The notes: generated by a model from the letters alone, not told the origin. Numbered from the stretch's first letter, positions 1 through 8,543 are shown. The stretch is 62,950 nucleotides of DNA from Candidatus Bruticola papionis (GCA_002407045.1 DHKB01000047.1:1-62950), one strand, 5' to 3'. Numbers and translations are program-made.

Positions 1-558
1 TAAATTTTTATTTATCGCTTTATTGATGGCAATTTTTTTATCTAAAGCTGAAAGAATACTGGAAATTTTCTTCTGCTCTGCAATGTCAGGGAGCATAAAA
101 CAAAATTTGCCAATTAAAGATGGTGATGTGTGTTTGACACTAGTGCCATGAGCATAATTTGCAACAAAACGCTGATATAGTTTTGTTCTCATCAACCAAT
201 ATATAAAAAGCTTGTCAACTTCACAATTTTTTAATTGGACAAGACCGATTCGTTGGTTATGAAGATAATTTCTACCATCATTTGGCACAAGAGCTGAATA
301 TCCAAGAGTATCTGTTTCTTTGCTTAAATCAGTCATTGTAACAATAAGATCACCTGGACTAAGTAAGTAATCTTCCGGGTAATCTTTGTTGAAAAACTTC
401 TTATCGCTGTATTTAAAACCGCCGCCTATTTCAAAATTTCCAGGAGTAACTAAAACATTCTTTGACTTTTGAGAAGTTATTCCAATACCAGGAAAAGCCC
501 AGCCATGTTTTATGCTGATGATGTCTCCTAGGCAAACTTTCTTCCAACTAGATTTCAT
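1..558 (-). CDS. hsdS: Type I restriction-modification specificity subunit HsdS (partial, C-terminus beyond window)
   Basis: HsdS gives the type I restriction-modification complex its DNA target recognition. Translating the minus strand from the ATG at 558 gives 186 codons without a stop to the window edge. The protein starts MKSSWKKVCLGDIISIKHG and contains SPGDLIVTMTDLSKETDTLG, which fits the first target-recognition domain of HsdS. It then ends in LPDIAEQKKISSILSALDKK, the usual end of that domain leading into the first spacer helix. The start codon overlaps the end of hsdM by 11 bases, as expected for translational coupling. Only the N-terminal half is present, so target specificity and intactness cannot be judged. 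Confidence 0.88.
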   Translation of the reverse strand, partial: MKSSWKKVCLGDIISIKHGWAFPGIGITSQKSKNVLVTPGNFEIGGGFKYSDKKFFNKDYPEDYLLSPGDLIVTMTDLSKETDTLGYSALVPNDGRNYLHNQRIGLVQLKNCEVDKLFIYWLMRTKLYQRFVANYAHGTSVKHTSPSLIGKFCFMLPDIAEQKKISSILSALDKKIAINKAINKNL

Positions 559-2098
559 AGCCAATAGCCCCCAACTTTTCTTTTATTTCTGCTTCTAATT
601 GGTGCGACTGGGCAAAAAGTGAGCTCAGCTCTTTAGTTAAACGAGCCATTTTCTCGGCAAAAGGTTCGCCGTCTTCTTCTTGTTCAGCTATGCCTACATA
701 GCGACCGGGCGTAAGAATATAATCTTGCTTAGCAATATCTTCAGTAGAAACTACAGCGCAGAAGCCAACTTCATTTTCTAACTTACCTTCAGCAAAAGCC
801 TTGTAAGTATCGGCCATTTTTTGAATATCAGCTTCGGTAAGTTCTGATAATTTGCGAGTAACAGCTCGGCCCAATTGGCGAGCATCAATAAAGAGCGTCT
901 TGCCTTTTTGCTTTTTATCTTTAGCTAAAAACCACAAACAAGCGGGAATTTGGGTAGTGTAAAAAAGCTTAGCTGGCAAAGCAATAATAGCTTCTACTAA
1001 ATCGGCTTTAATCATGTTGCGGCGAATCTCCCCTTCTCCACTCTCTTGAGAAGAAAGAGAACCATTGGCCATAACGCAACCTAAGCGCCCCTTATCGCTT
1101 AAGTGATAGATCATATGCTCAAACCAAGCAAAGTTGGCATTACCTTGGGGCGGTGTACCGTAAGTTTTAAAGCGAACATCACTTTCTAACTTGTCCGCGT
1201 GCCAATCATCCATATTAAAAGGCGGATTGGCCATAATAAAATCAAATTTTAAGGCTTGCTTACCCTCTTGGCTATCTTTAGCTTCTTGCGCAGCGTGCTT
1301 ATCATCAGTAAAAGTATCGCCACATTGAATATTAGCTTCTAAACCGCGAATAGCTAAATTCATTTGGGCCATTTTATAGGTATTAGAATTACTCTCTTGG
1401 CCATAAATAGAAATATCGTCGCTCTGGCCACCGTGCTTTTCAATAAACTTAGCCGATTGGACAAACATACCGCCCGAGCCGCAGCAAGGATCATAAACAC
1501 GGCCACTGTAAGGTTGTAAAATTTCTACAATAGTGCGCACAATACAAGCGGGAGTATAAAATTCGCCGGCTTTTCTGCCTTCTCCCTCGGCAAATTTTGC
1601 CAAGCAATATTCGTAGGCGCGACCTAAAATATCGCGCTCTTGCTTAGGATCGTGCAAAGGAAGATTATCAAAAGTGGTTACTACTTCACCTAAGCGAGCC
1701 TTATCTAATTCTGGGCGAGAAAAATTTTTAGGCAGAATATTTCTGCCACGGAATTGACCATTGGCTTCTTCTATAGACTGCATAGCCGAGTCAATAACTT
1801 GGCCTATTTCTTCTTGAGTGGCGTAAGAAGCAACATACGGCCAGCGGGCTTTTTCGGGAACGATACAAACATTGGCGGCCAAATATTCATCTGGATCATT
1901 AATATCTCCGCCTTCAGCTTCTATTTCAGCTTGTCTAGCTTCGTAGCGATCGGAAATATACTTTAAGAAAATTAAGCCCAAAATGACCGTTTTATATTCG
2001 GGGGCATCCAAATTGCCGCGCAGCTTGTTAGCGGCCTCCCAAAGTGTAGCTTCAAAGCTTTGCTCCGCTTGTTTTTTCTCTTTTTTCACCCTGGCCAT
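548..2098 (-). CDS. hsdM: Type I restriction-modification DNA methyltransferase subunit HsdM
   Basis: This is the N6-adenine methylase subunit of a type I restriction-modification system, 516 residues, a normal length. The N-terminal helical domain (FEATLWEAANKLRGNLD) is followed by the methylase core. The SAM-binding motif is VYDPCCGSGGMF and the catalytic motif is NPPF in DFIMANPPFNMDDW. I chose the ATG at 2098 because GAGG lies 12 bases upstream and the protein then begins MARVKKEKKQ; an in-frame start at 2155 adds 19 residues that look non-conserved. hsdS follows with an 11-base overlap. No hsdR is visible on the upstream side; it may lie beyond position 1. Confidence 0.95.
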   Translation of the reverse strand: MARVKKEKKQAEQSFEATLWEAANKLRGNLDAPEYKTVILGLIFLKYISDRYEARQAEIEAEGGDINDPDEYLAANVCIVPEKARWPYVASYATQEEIGQVIDSAMQSIEEANGQFRGRNILPKNFSRPELDKARLGEVVTTFDNLPLHDPKQERDILGRAYEYCLAKFAEGEGRKAGEFYTPACIVRTIVEILQPYSGRVYDPCCGSGGMFVQSAKFIEKHGGQSDDISIYGQESNSNTYKMAQMNLAIRGLEANIQCGDTFTDDKHAAQEAKDSQEGKQALKFDFIMANPPFNMDDWHADKLESDVRFKTYGTPPQGNANFAWFEHMIYHLSDKGRLGCVMANGSLSSQESGEGEIRRNMIKADLVEAIIALPAKLFYTTQIPACLWFLAKDKKQKGKTLFIDARQLGRAVTRKLSELTEADIQKMADTYKAFAEGKLENEVGFCAVVSTEDIAKQDYILTPGRYVGIAEQEEDGEPFAEKMARLTKELSSLFAQSHQLEAEIKEKLGAIGYEI

Positions 2099-2220
2099 GA
2101 TGGTTTTATTCCTCAATAAATATCTATAGTTAAATTGACAGCCAACATTCTGCACGAAAAGGTGTTTCCTTTATTAGGCATTTTAGCTAAACACCGGCAG
2201 ATTATTTTTCAAAGCCCCTA

Positions 2221-3051
2221 TTATTTCAAAATTTTATACATAACTACAGCAAAGCCCCAAGCGACCCAAGCGCCGAGGATCCAGCCGATGTTGCTTTCAT
2301 TTACTTCGTAAGCTAAATCTTTCTTTTCGCCATTAACAATAATAGTAGGCTCATCTTTAGCACTAAATAAAAGCTGTCCATCTTTGCCAATAGCGCAAAC
2401 TTTAATTTGATCTTGACCTACTTGAGCTAAAAAGCTAACCGGCGTATTTTGTTTAACTACAAAAATAGCGTAACGCTCGTTATCTTCATAATCGCCACGC
2501 CGCTGGGGATAGAAGAAATTGCCGTTAGCAAAATCGATCTTTTTATCAGCTTCTTTAAAGTCGGCCCTAAGCTCTTTAAGGCTGCGAATTGCTTGCCATT
2601 GGCGAATTTGGCAAGGACTTATATCTAAAGGAATTTGGCCATAAATATAAGCTTGCTTAGATTTGTGCAACCAACTTTGGCCTACTTTGTCCCAGCTATA
2701 AAATTTATCTTCATAGCTATCAGTTTCTGAGTCGTATTCTTCGTGAGCTTGGTATTCTTCATGTTGGTAATAAATAGCTACTTGAGGGTTGGCTAAAAGA
2801 TGGAGAGGATCGCTAGAAGCTTGACCGCTAAGAGGCGCTTTAAGTACAGCATAAAGCGCAGGCTGCCCTTGCAAAGCCTTTGCCAATTCGGCTTGATTGC
2901 TAATTTGCGGCAACTTAGCGACAAATTCTTCTTGACTATTTTGTTTGGCGCAACTATCAAAAGTAAAAACCAGAACAACTAAAAAAGCCAGCCAACCAAT
3001 AGCAGGCCAAAACTTATCGGCCAATTTTTCTTGCAATTCTTTAAGCAGCAT
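2221..3051 (-). CDS. Membrane protein with weak TMEM43-family resemblance
   Basis: The protein has 276 residues, with a membrane helix near residues 15-35 (WPAIGWLAFLVVLVFTF) and a second at the C-terminus (GWILGAWVAWGFAVVMYKIL). Between them lies a soluble, charged domain. The order of features matches the TMEM43/DUF1625 family: an acidic tyrosine-rich stretch before an SW site (YEDKFYSWDKVGQSW), then GNFFY, then a GD-type strand and an Ala-Gln-x-Gly strand (SFLAQVGQDQIKV), then the final helix. This was judged by eye and is not secure. A TTG at 3063 is an alternative start. It lies between hsdM and a broken YhcG gene, so it may be part of a decayed defence island. Function unknown. Confidence 0.55.
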   Translation of the reverse strand: MLLKELQEKLADKFWPAIGWLAFLVVLVFTFDSCAKQNSQEEFVAKLPQISNQAELAKALQGQPALYAVLKAPLSGQASSDPLHLLANPQVAIYYQHEEYQAHEEYDSETDSYEDKFYSWDKVGQSWLHKSKQAYIYGQIPLDISPCQIRQWQAIRSLKELRADFKEADKKIDFANGNFFYPQRRGDYEDNERYAIFVVKQNTPVSFLAQVGQDQIKVCAIGKDGQLLFSAKDEPTIIVNGEKKDLAYEVNESNIGWILGAWVAWGFAVVMYKILK

Positions 3052-3092
3052 AATTTTTACCAAGCCCTATTTTTTATCGCTGCTATTATAAC

Positions 3093-3314
3093 CTAAAAAG
3101 AAGGATCGTGCTTTTGCAAAAAGGCAGAGAAATCGGCTACGACGCTGCGTCCCCAGCCCATATTTTTGACCCGTTGGCTTACGTAAGAGCCTATTTCCCA
3201 ATACATATTGATTAGTTCTGCATTTACAGCTTTGGCAACTCGCAAGCGTGCGCCGCTAATAATAGCTAAAACATCGTCAAAATTTTGTCCTGATACAACT
3301 AAATCTTTATCCAT
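3093..3314 (-). pseudogene. Truncated YhcG/DUF1016 nuclease-family protein (N-terminal remnant)
   Basis: This 73-codon frame begins at an ATG with AGGGGAA upstream. It encodes the N-terminal DUF1016 domain: ARLRVAKAVNAELINMYWEIG followed by the GWG motif in NMGWGRSVVADFSAFLQ. In full-length YhcG-type proteins this is followed by the FS..NL motif and a C-terminal PD-(D/E)XK nuclease domain, over 300 residues in all. Here the frame stops at KHDPSF and nothing downstream continues it, so the nuclease domain is lost. These proteins often travel with type I restriction loci, which fits the neighbouring hsdM and hsdS. An independent small protein is possible but less likely. Confidence 0.75.
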
Positions 3315-3365
3315 GCTCGCGTTCCCCTAGCTATAGGAAATTTCTCCCACCAAAACTGGATCTAA

Positions 3366-3388
3366 TTCTCTCACCACTGGTGAGAGAA
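3366..3388. repeat. Near-perfect 23-base palindrome
   Basis: Arms of 11 bases (TTCTCTCACCA and TGGTGAGAGAA) flank a single central C with no mismatch. It lies between the truncated YhcG gene and the tRNA-Tyr terminator. No T-run follows on either strand, so it is not a standard terminator. It could be an operator for the lost gene or a recombination scar. Confidence 0.6.
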
Positions 3389-3418
3389 ATTGCTTCAAGT
3401 TCAATTACGCCACAAACG

Positions 3419-3452
3419 AAAAAAAATCCGGGCTAGCTCTTGCCAACTCGGA
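3419..3452 (-). terminator. Intrinsic terminator of tRNA-Tyr
   Basis: Read on the minus strand, TCCGAGTTGGC and GCTAGCCCGGA form an 11-pair stem with one mismatch and two wobbles around AAGA. Eight T residues follow. It lies 16 bases past the tRNA-Tyr CCA. Confidence 0.82.
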
Positions 3453-3467
3453 CTTCCTTTTCTTATA

Positions 3468-3554
3468 TGGTGGGCACGAAAGGATTCGAACCTCTGTAGC
3501 GCGTCGCGCGTCAGATTTACAGTCTGATGCAATTGTCCACTCTGCCACGTACCC
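3468..3554 (-). tRNA. tRNA-Tyr (GTA)
   Basis: The minus strand folds as a class II tRNA of 87 bases. The acceptor stem is GGGTACG/CGTGCCC with discriminator A and an encoded CCA. The anticodon loop CTGTAAA carries GTA (Tyr). A long variable arm is present, as expected for bacterial tRNA-Tyr, and the T-loop is GGTTCGAATCC. It has its own promoter and terminator. Confidence 0.97.
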
Positions 3555-3566
3555 GTAACGTGGAGT

Positions 3567-3595
3567 ATATTACACAAAGTAGGCTCGACTGTCAA
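3567..3595 (-). promoter_or_regulatory. Sigma-70 promoter of tRNA-Tyr
   Basis: On the minus strand, TTGACA (3595-3590) is separated by 17 bases from TAATAT (3572-3567). This is close to consensus and lies 12 bases before the tRNA 5' end. Confidence 0.85.
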
Positions 3596-3717
3596 TAAGA
3601 TATGAGCCAAAAACGCACAGATTTTTCACACAGCGCCTGAAATGCTAGTTATAACATAAAAATTGCACTTTTATTAGCTTGTCAAAGTGGCAACCAAGAC
3701 TTAAAATAACGCCTTGT

Positions 3718-3823
3718 AGGGAATGAAGTTCTCCCTTGGGCAACCTAAACCGCTTTACCGTTAAGCTGATGACTTCTGTGATTTTTCGCAGAGAGCATGG
3801 GCTTTTTTGCGTTTAAGGGAGAA
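3718..3823 (+). promoter_or_regulatory. Structured leader of the antiporter gene with competing pairings
   Basis: TTCTCCCTT at 3729-3737 is the exact complement of AAGGGAGAA at 3815-3823, which contains the Shine-Dalgarno site of the antiporter gene. The same TCCCT can instead pair with AGGGA at 3718-3722 just upstream. The leader therefore offers mutually exclusive on/off pairings, as in a translational riboswitch. I could not match it to a known riboswitch class. The rest of 3600-3828 holds no gene. Confidence 0.5.
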
Positions 3824-3828
3824 TTTTT

Positions 3829-5028
3829 ATGTTGGCTTCTTTAGCTCTCATATTTTTACTAGGCTTGGCAGCTGCTTTACTTTGTCAAAGATTCAAACTG
3901 CCTTCTATTGTCGGCTTGTTAGCTGTAGGCATTGTCCTAGGCCCCCATTTGCTTAATTGGCTCGATCCGTCCATTTTGGCTATTTCAGCTGATTTACGCA
4001 AAATTGCTCTTATTATCATTTTATTAAAAGCAGGCTTTTCTCTCAATTTACAAGATCTAAAAAAAGTAGGCCGCCCGGCTTTGCTGATGGCTTTTTTGCC
4101 TTCTACTTTGGAAATTTTGGCTTTTACTTTTATTGGGCCTTATCTTTTCAAAATAGACTATCTAGAAGCTGCGCTCATGGGATCTGTTTTAGCGGCCGTT
4201 TCGCCGGCTGTTACTGTACCCAAGATGGTTAAGTTAATCGAAACTAAATACGGCACAGCACAAAGCATTCCTCAACTTATTTTGGCCAGCGCCTCTTGTG
4301 ACGGTATTTTTGCTGTGGTTATCTTTTCCACACTCTTAAGCATAGCCCAAGGCGGCAGTTTGCATATTGTCGATTTAGCTAAAATGCCAGTTTCTGTAAT
4401 TACAGGCATATTGGCAGGCGCAATCTTAGGCTACCTTTTGAATATTGGCTTCGAAGCGGCTTACCAAAAGCATCATCATATGCGCGGCAGTTTGAAAGTT
4501 ATTGTAGTACTGGGGATGTCTTTTGCTTTAGTGTCTTTGGAAAATTGCTTGCAACAATACGTAGCTTTTTCCGGCTTATTAGCCATAGTAAGCATGGCTT
4601 GTATTTTGAAACAGCAAGGAAGTTCGAAAGTAACAGGACGCCTAGCAGAAAAATTTGGCAAATTGTGGTTCGCAGCCGAGTTAATACTTTTTGTGTTGGT
4701 AGGTGCCGCCGTAGATATAAATTACGCTTTAGCTGCAGGCTTCAGTGCTTTAGCTATGATTGCTATTGCTCTTATTTTCCGTGCTATCGGCGTATATTGT
4801 TGTTTGATGGCCACCGACATTAACTTAAAAGAGCGCCTTTTCTGTGCCTTTGCCTACATCCCCAAAGCGACAATCCAAGCCGCCATAGGCTCAGTACCAT
4901 TAGCTGTAGGCCTACCTTGCGGCCAAATTATTTTATCGGTAGCTGTACTGGCTATCTTGCTAACTTCACCACTTGGCGAATTGTGTTTAGAGTTGAGCTA
5001 TAAAAAATTGCTACAAAAAGAAGATTAA
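3829..5028 (+). CDS. Cation/proton antiporter, CPA family (NhaP/KefB-like)
   Basis: This integral membrane protein of 399 residues, with about 12 predicted helices, is probably an Na+ or K+/H+ exchanger. The N-terminus LAAALLCQRFKLPSIVGLLA is the typical first-helix pattern of the CPA superfamily. The fourth-fifth helix region carries AAVSPAVTVPKMVKLIE, a CPA1-like signature. The ion-site helix reads ASASCDGIFAVVIF, with one Asp where electrogenic members have two, which suggests electroneutral exchange. No C-terminal RCK/TrkA-N domain is present. ATG start with a GGGAG site that can be hidden by the leader described separately. The gene stands alone. Ion specificity cannot be told from sequence. 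Confidence 0.88.
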   Translation: MLASLALIFLLGLAAALLCQRFKLPSIVGLLAVGIVLGPHLLNWLDPSILAISADLRKIALIIILLKAGFSLNLQDLKKVGRPALLMAFLPSTLEILAFTFIGPYLFKIDYLEAALMGSVLAAVSPAVTVPKMVKLIETKYGTAQSIPQLILASASCDGIFAVVIFSTLLSIAQGGSLHIVDLAKMPVSVITGILAGAILGYLLNIGFEAAYQKHHHMRGSLKVIVVLGMSFALVSLENCLQQYVAFSGLLAIVSMACILKQQGSSKVTGRLAEKFGKLWFAAELILFVLVGAAVDINYALAAGFSALAMIAIALIFRAIGVYCCLMATDINLKERLFCAFAYIPKATIQAAIGSVPLAVGLPCGQIILSVAVLAILLTSPLGELCLELSYKKLLQKED

Positions 5029-5067
5029 TAAAAGCAGCCCATCTGCGCTTTTTAGCGAGACGGGCTG
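5025..5067 (-). terminator. Terminator of the aminotransferase gene
   Basis: CAGCCCATCT (5035-5044) pairs with AGACGGGCTG (5058-5067) with one mismatch. On the minus strand CTTTTATTAA follows. It lies 47 bases past the aminotransferase stop, between converging genes. Confidence 0.6.
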
Positions 5068-5113
5068 TGGCTAGTTTGTCGGCCCCCAAAGTGGCGACAA
5101 CATCATGCCTATT

Positions 5114-6451
5114 TTAATAATTTTTCTTTTTCTTCAATTCAGGATGTAAGCGCATATATTCGCGGAACAAGCTGCTAAGTAAATCGGGAACTCGTGCCAA
5201 ATTTTCCGGCGTTTCTACAAAAGCTACGCGCAATTGAGTGCGTCCCAAGTTATCTTCCAGTTTGGGCACATTGTAAAATTCAGCCATAGGCGCGGTAAGC
5301 AAAGTTACTTTTTTGCCTTCGCGCTCTACATAACCTTCGGAAGCGCACCACACTACAAAATCGTCAGTATTAAACTTTTCGTTGACTATTTCGCGAAAAT
5401 CAACCACTTCATATAAAGAAGCGTCGGCGCGACTGACAATTACTCCAGGCAAAGCTTGACGCATATCGCGATTAAAGTTTTGCATTAAAGGCTTATAATA
5501 ACGGCGCTGCTTGTTAAACCAAGCGTGAATTTCTTCGCTATTTAAATGGGCAATAGCGCCAAAAATCCATTGACCTATAGTGTTAGTGCACAAATTTACC
5601 GTATTTTCTGCTACTAAACGCTTGTGCAACTCTTCACTATCAGTAATTAAAGCGCCTACGCGCAAGCCGCAACCATTCCAAGCTTTAGAGGTAGTTTCTA
5701 TACTAACTCTATGGCCAGTAATGCCAGGCACTTCCTCTTCAGTAATACCCCAAACGCTAATAGGAGAATTTACTCCCTCAACATAATGCAATTCGCGATA
5801 AGCTTCGTCGGAAATAAACCACAGATCATACTTAACGCAAAGCTTGGCAAAATCGACCATCATTTGGTGAGTATACAACTGACCAGTAGGATTATCGTAA
5901 GGAATAACTACCAAAGCGCCAGGATTTTCTTTAACGATAATCTTTTCAATTTCGTGCAAAGAAGGCAAATTGAAATGGCCGCTGCTATCTAAACGGCGAG
6001 CCATAGAGACGACCCGACGATTTAAGCGCTGAGCAAAAGAGCGATAGTTGGTATAAGCAGCATCTACTAATAAGACGGGACGATCCTCTGAGCCAATATC
6101 TCCACAACAGCCAGTCATAAGCAGTTCCATGCCTTGGCTGCCTCCGTCACTTATTTGCACATGCAATTTTTCTACATCAAAACCGCTGCATTGCAAAACA
6201 TTAGCAAAAGCTTGGCGAGCTTCAGGCATACCTACAGTAGGTGCATAACAAACTACACCGCTACGAAAAGGACTATCGGGGCGATCTAAATTGTTCAGGC
6301 GTTCAACCATAGCCGGATGCATAGGCAAAGAGACATTGCCAATAGCCACATTGACGGCTTCACAGCCGTCTTTTCGCTCGGCAAATTTTGCACTGGCGTT
6401 GCGAATGGCCGAAGGGCGGCGCCCAGCTACATGATTAGAAAGTTTGGGCAT
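5114..6451 (-). CDS. PLP-dependent aminotransferase, class I/II (aspartate aminotransferase fold)
   Basis: This 445-residue fold-type I transaminase has clear landmarks: YDNPTG for the substrate-loop Asn, ISDEAYRELHY for the Asp and Tyr that hold the cofactor, SIETTSKAWNGCGLRVGAL with the Lys that forms the Schiff base, and a C-terminal LRVAFVE with the carboxylate-binding Arg. Length is slightly above the 390-400 residues of AspC-type enzymes because of a basic C-terminal tail (LHPELKKKKNY). The ATG has GGAGG upstream. It is monocistronic, so context gives no hint of substrate; aspartate, alanine or aromatic amino acids are all possible. Confidence 0.88.
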   Translation of the reverse strand: MPKLSNHVAGRRPSAIRNASAKFAERKDGCEAVNVAIGNVSLPMHPAMVERLNNLDRPDSPFRSGVVCYAPTVGMPEARQAFANVLQCSGFDVEKLHVQISDGGSQGMELLMTGCCGDIGSEDRPVLLVDAAYTNYRSFAQRLNRRVVSMARRLDSSGHFNLPSLHEIEKIIVKENPGALVVIPYDNPTGQLYTHQMMVDFAKLCVKYDLWFISDEAYRELHYVEGVNSPISVWGITEEEVPGITGHRVSIETTSKAWNGCGLRVGALITDSEELHKRLVAENTVNLCTNTIGQWIFGAIAHLNSEEIHAWFNKQRRYYKPLMQNFNRDMRQALPGVIVSRADASLYEVVDFREIVNEKFNTDDFVVWCASEGYVEREGKKVTLLTAPMAEFYNVPKLEDNLGRTQLRVAFVETPENLARVPDLLSSLFREYMRLHPELKKKKNY

Positions 6452-6818
6452 AAAAGCCCCCTCCTCTATCTGTTTTTATATATGGTAAAAAGATTAACTT
6501 ACAAATTTTTCAAAGCAAAAGCTTTTGCTATTGTCACTATTTTCCCCCTAAGTCGACCGCCAATTTTACGACAAATTTTTATCCATATACATAAAATTTA
6601 AGTTTATTTGTGCATATAGACAAAAATTTCACATACTCTATATTTAGTATCAAACAATAGCCAATAGCGACGCCGACTCATTGTGAAAAAACGCAAAAAA
6701 GAAACCGCCTCCACCGGTAGTAAAACCGACAGAAACGGCCTCTTTTTTAGCTACGTTTCGACCACACGGCGAACCTTAAATGTAAGCGACTGACCGCCTG
6801 GAAGTGCTAGCTATTTAA
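6452..6818. other. Intergenic region between groEL and the aminotransferase gene
   Basis: No credible gene is present in these 367 bases. The left part is AT-rich and should carry the aminotransferase promoter. The right part contains the groEL terminator listed separately. Confidence 0.6.
6695..6748 (-). terminator. Probable intrinsic terminator downstream of groEL
   Basis: AAAAAAGA..CCG near 6695 can pair with CGG..TCTTTTTT ending near 6748, with two A-C mismatches and an inner ACCG/CGGT hairpin. T-runs flank both sides, so it could work on either strand. GAAACCGCCTC and GAAACGGCCTC within it are near direct repeats and do not pair with each other. Confidence 0.5.
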
Positions 6819-8450
6819 TTAGTGGCATCCGCAACCGCAACCACAGCCGCCCTTCTGGCACTTATCTTCTTTGCCTTCGGGAAGATCGGTAACTAAGGTT
6901 TCAGTAGTGAGAACCATAGCGGCGATAGAGGCAGCGTTCTGCAAGGCAGAGCGGGTGACCTTAGCCGGATCTACGATACCAGCAGCCATCATATCGACGT
7001 ATTCGCACTTGGCGGCGTCGAAACCGTGGCCCATAGGCAACTCTTTAACCTTTTCAGCTACGACGGAACCTTCGTGGCCGGCGTTTTCGGCGATGACCTT
7101 AACGGGCACATCCAAAGCGCGACGGACGATATCTACGCCAACAGCTTCGTCACCTTCGAGTTTGACATTGTCCAAAATGCTGGCAATGTGAGCCAAAGTG
7201 GAACCGCCACCAGGGACGATGCCTTCTTCAACAGCAGCGCGGGTAGCGGAAAGGGCATCTTCAATGCGGTGCTTCTTCTCTTTGAGCTCGGTTTCGGTAG
7301 CGGCACCGACGCGGATTACGGCTACGCCGCCGAGCAACTTGGCCAAACGCTCTTGGAGCTTCTCGCGGTCGAAGGAAGAATCGGAAGCTTCAATCTGGTG
7401 GCGAATTTGCTCGATGCGAGCTTTGAGTTGCTCTTTGTCACCGCGACCATCAACAATAGTAGTATCTTCTTTGCTGATACGTACGCTGTTGGCCTGGCCG
7501 AGCATTTCCAAAGTAACTTTGTCCATCTTAATGCCTAAGTCGTCGCTGACAACCTGACCACCGGTCAAAATAGCGATGTCTTTGAGCATCTCTTTGCGTC
7601 TGTCACCGAAGCCAGGAGCTTTAACAGCAGCAACTTGGAGTACGCCACGCAACTTGTTGAGCACCAAAGCGGCTAAGCCTTCGCCGTCGACGTCTTCAGC
7701 GATAATAACGATAGGACGACCGGAGCGGGCGACTTTCTCCAAGATAGGAGCGATATCAGCAATAGAGCTGATCTTCTTCTCGCTAATGAGGATGTAGGGC
7801 TCTTTGAAGGCGGCTTCCATCTTATCGGTATCGGTTACGAAGTAAGGAGAGATGTAACCTTTATCAAATTGCATACCTTCGACATACTCGAGGTTGGTAT
7901 GCATGGTCTTGGACTCTTCGACGGTGACGACGCCATCTTTACCAACTTTAGCCATAGCTTCAGCAATAATATCACCGATAGCTTTGTCGTTATTGGCAGA
8001 GATCATAGCCACTTGGGCGGTAGCTTCTCGAGTTTCGACGGGCTTGGCAATCTTGTGAATTTCGTCAACGATAGCTTCTACAGCAGCTTCGATACCGCGT
8101 TTAATGAAGAGAGGGTTGGCTCCGGCGGTAACGTTCTTCATGCCTTCGCGAATGATAGCCTGAGCTAACACTGTAGCGGTGGTAGTACCGTCACCGGATA
8201 CATCGTTGGTCTTGGAAGCCACTTCGCGAACGAGCTGGGCGCCCATATTCTGGAAAGGATCCTCTACCTCTACCTCTTTGGCAATGGTGACGCCGTCGTT
8301 GGTGATGGTGGGAGAACCGAACTTACGATCCAAAACCACATTGCGACCACGCGGGCCGAGGGTAATCTTTACGGCGTCGGCTACGGCGTTGGCGCCGAGC
8401 TCTAAAGCTTTGCGGGCTTCCTGAGAATAAAGAATCTGCTTTGCAGCCAT
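6819..8450 (-). CDS. groEL: Chaperonin GroEL with a Cys/Gly tail
   Basis: This is the 60-kDa chaperonin subunit that forms the ATP-driven double-ring folding chamber with GroES, 543 residues. It begins MAAKQILYSQEARKALELGA. Nucleotide-site motifs include GPRGRNVV and GDGTTTATVLA, the latter with the catalytic Asp. VPGGGSTLAH and the apical domain are normal. The C-terminus is not the usual Gly-Gly-Met repeat but KCQKGGCGCGCGCH: six Cys with alternating Gly and a final His, after DLPEGKED. The start has GGAGA upstream, and groES lies 93 bases upstream in the same operon. Confidence 0.98.
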   Translation of the reverse strand: MAAKQILYSQEARKALELGANAVADAVKITLGPRGRNVVLDRKFGSPTITNDGVTIAKEVEVEDPFQNMGAQLVREVASKTNDVSGDGTTTATVLAQAIIREGMKNVTAGANPLFIKRGIEAAVEAIVDEIHKIAKPVETREATAQVAMISANNDKAIGDIIAEAMAKVGKDGVVTVEESKTMHTNLEYVEGMQFDKGYISPYFVTDTDKMEAAFKEPYILISEKKISSIADIAPILEKVARSGRPIVIIAEDVDGEGLAALVLNKLRGVLQVAAVKAPGFGDRRKEMLKDIAILTGGQVVSDDLGIKMDKVTLEMLGQANSVRISKEDTTIVDGRGDKEQLKARIEQIRHQIEASDSSFDREKLQERLAKLLGGVAVIRVGAATETELKEKKHRIEDALSATRAAVEEGIVPGGGSTLAHIASILDNVKLEGDEAVGVDIVRRALDVPVKVIAENAGHEGSVVAEKVKELPMGHGFDAAKCEYVDMMAAGIVDPAKVTRSALQNAASIAAMVLTTETLVTDLPEGKEDKCQKGGCGCGCGCH

Positions 8451-8543
8451 GATAACTTGTCTCCTAATTGTAAATTGTAATTAAAAAATGTTGCCTAACA
8501 ATCGGCTCTGACAATAGCCGTTCTCCCCCAGCAGCGACAATTA

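Noticed and set aside
3401..3610. Open frame across tRNA-Tyr
   Set aside because: It is simply the tRNA gene and its terminator read as protein.
6701..6742. GAAACCGCCTC and GAAACGGCCTC as arms of a hairpin
   Set aside because: They are direct, not inverted, repeats. The likely stem uses the outer AAAAAAGA/TCTTTTTT pair instead.
7026..7538. Open frame on the plus strand opposite groEL
   Set aside because: It is the mirror of conserved groEL codons with no ribosome site or similarity to a family; several more lie in the same stretch.
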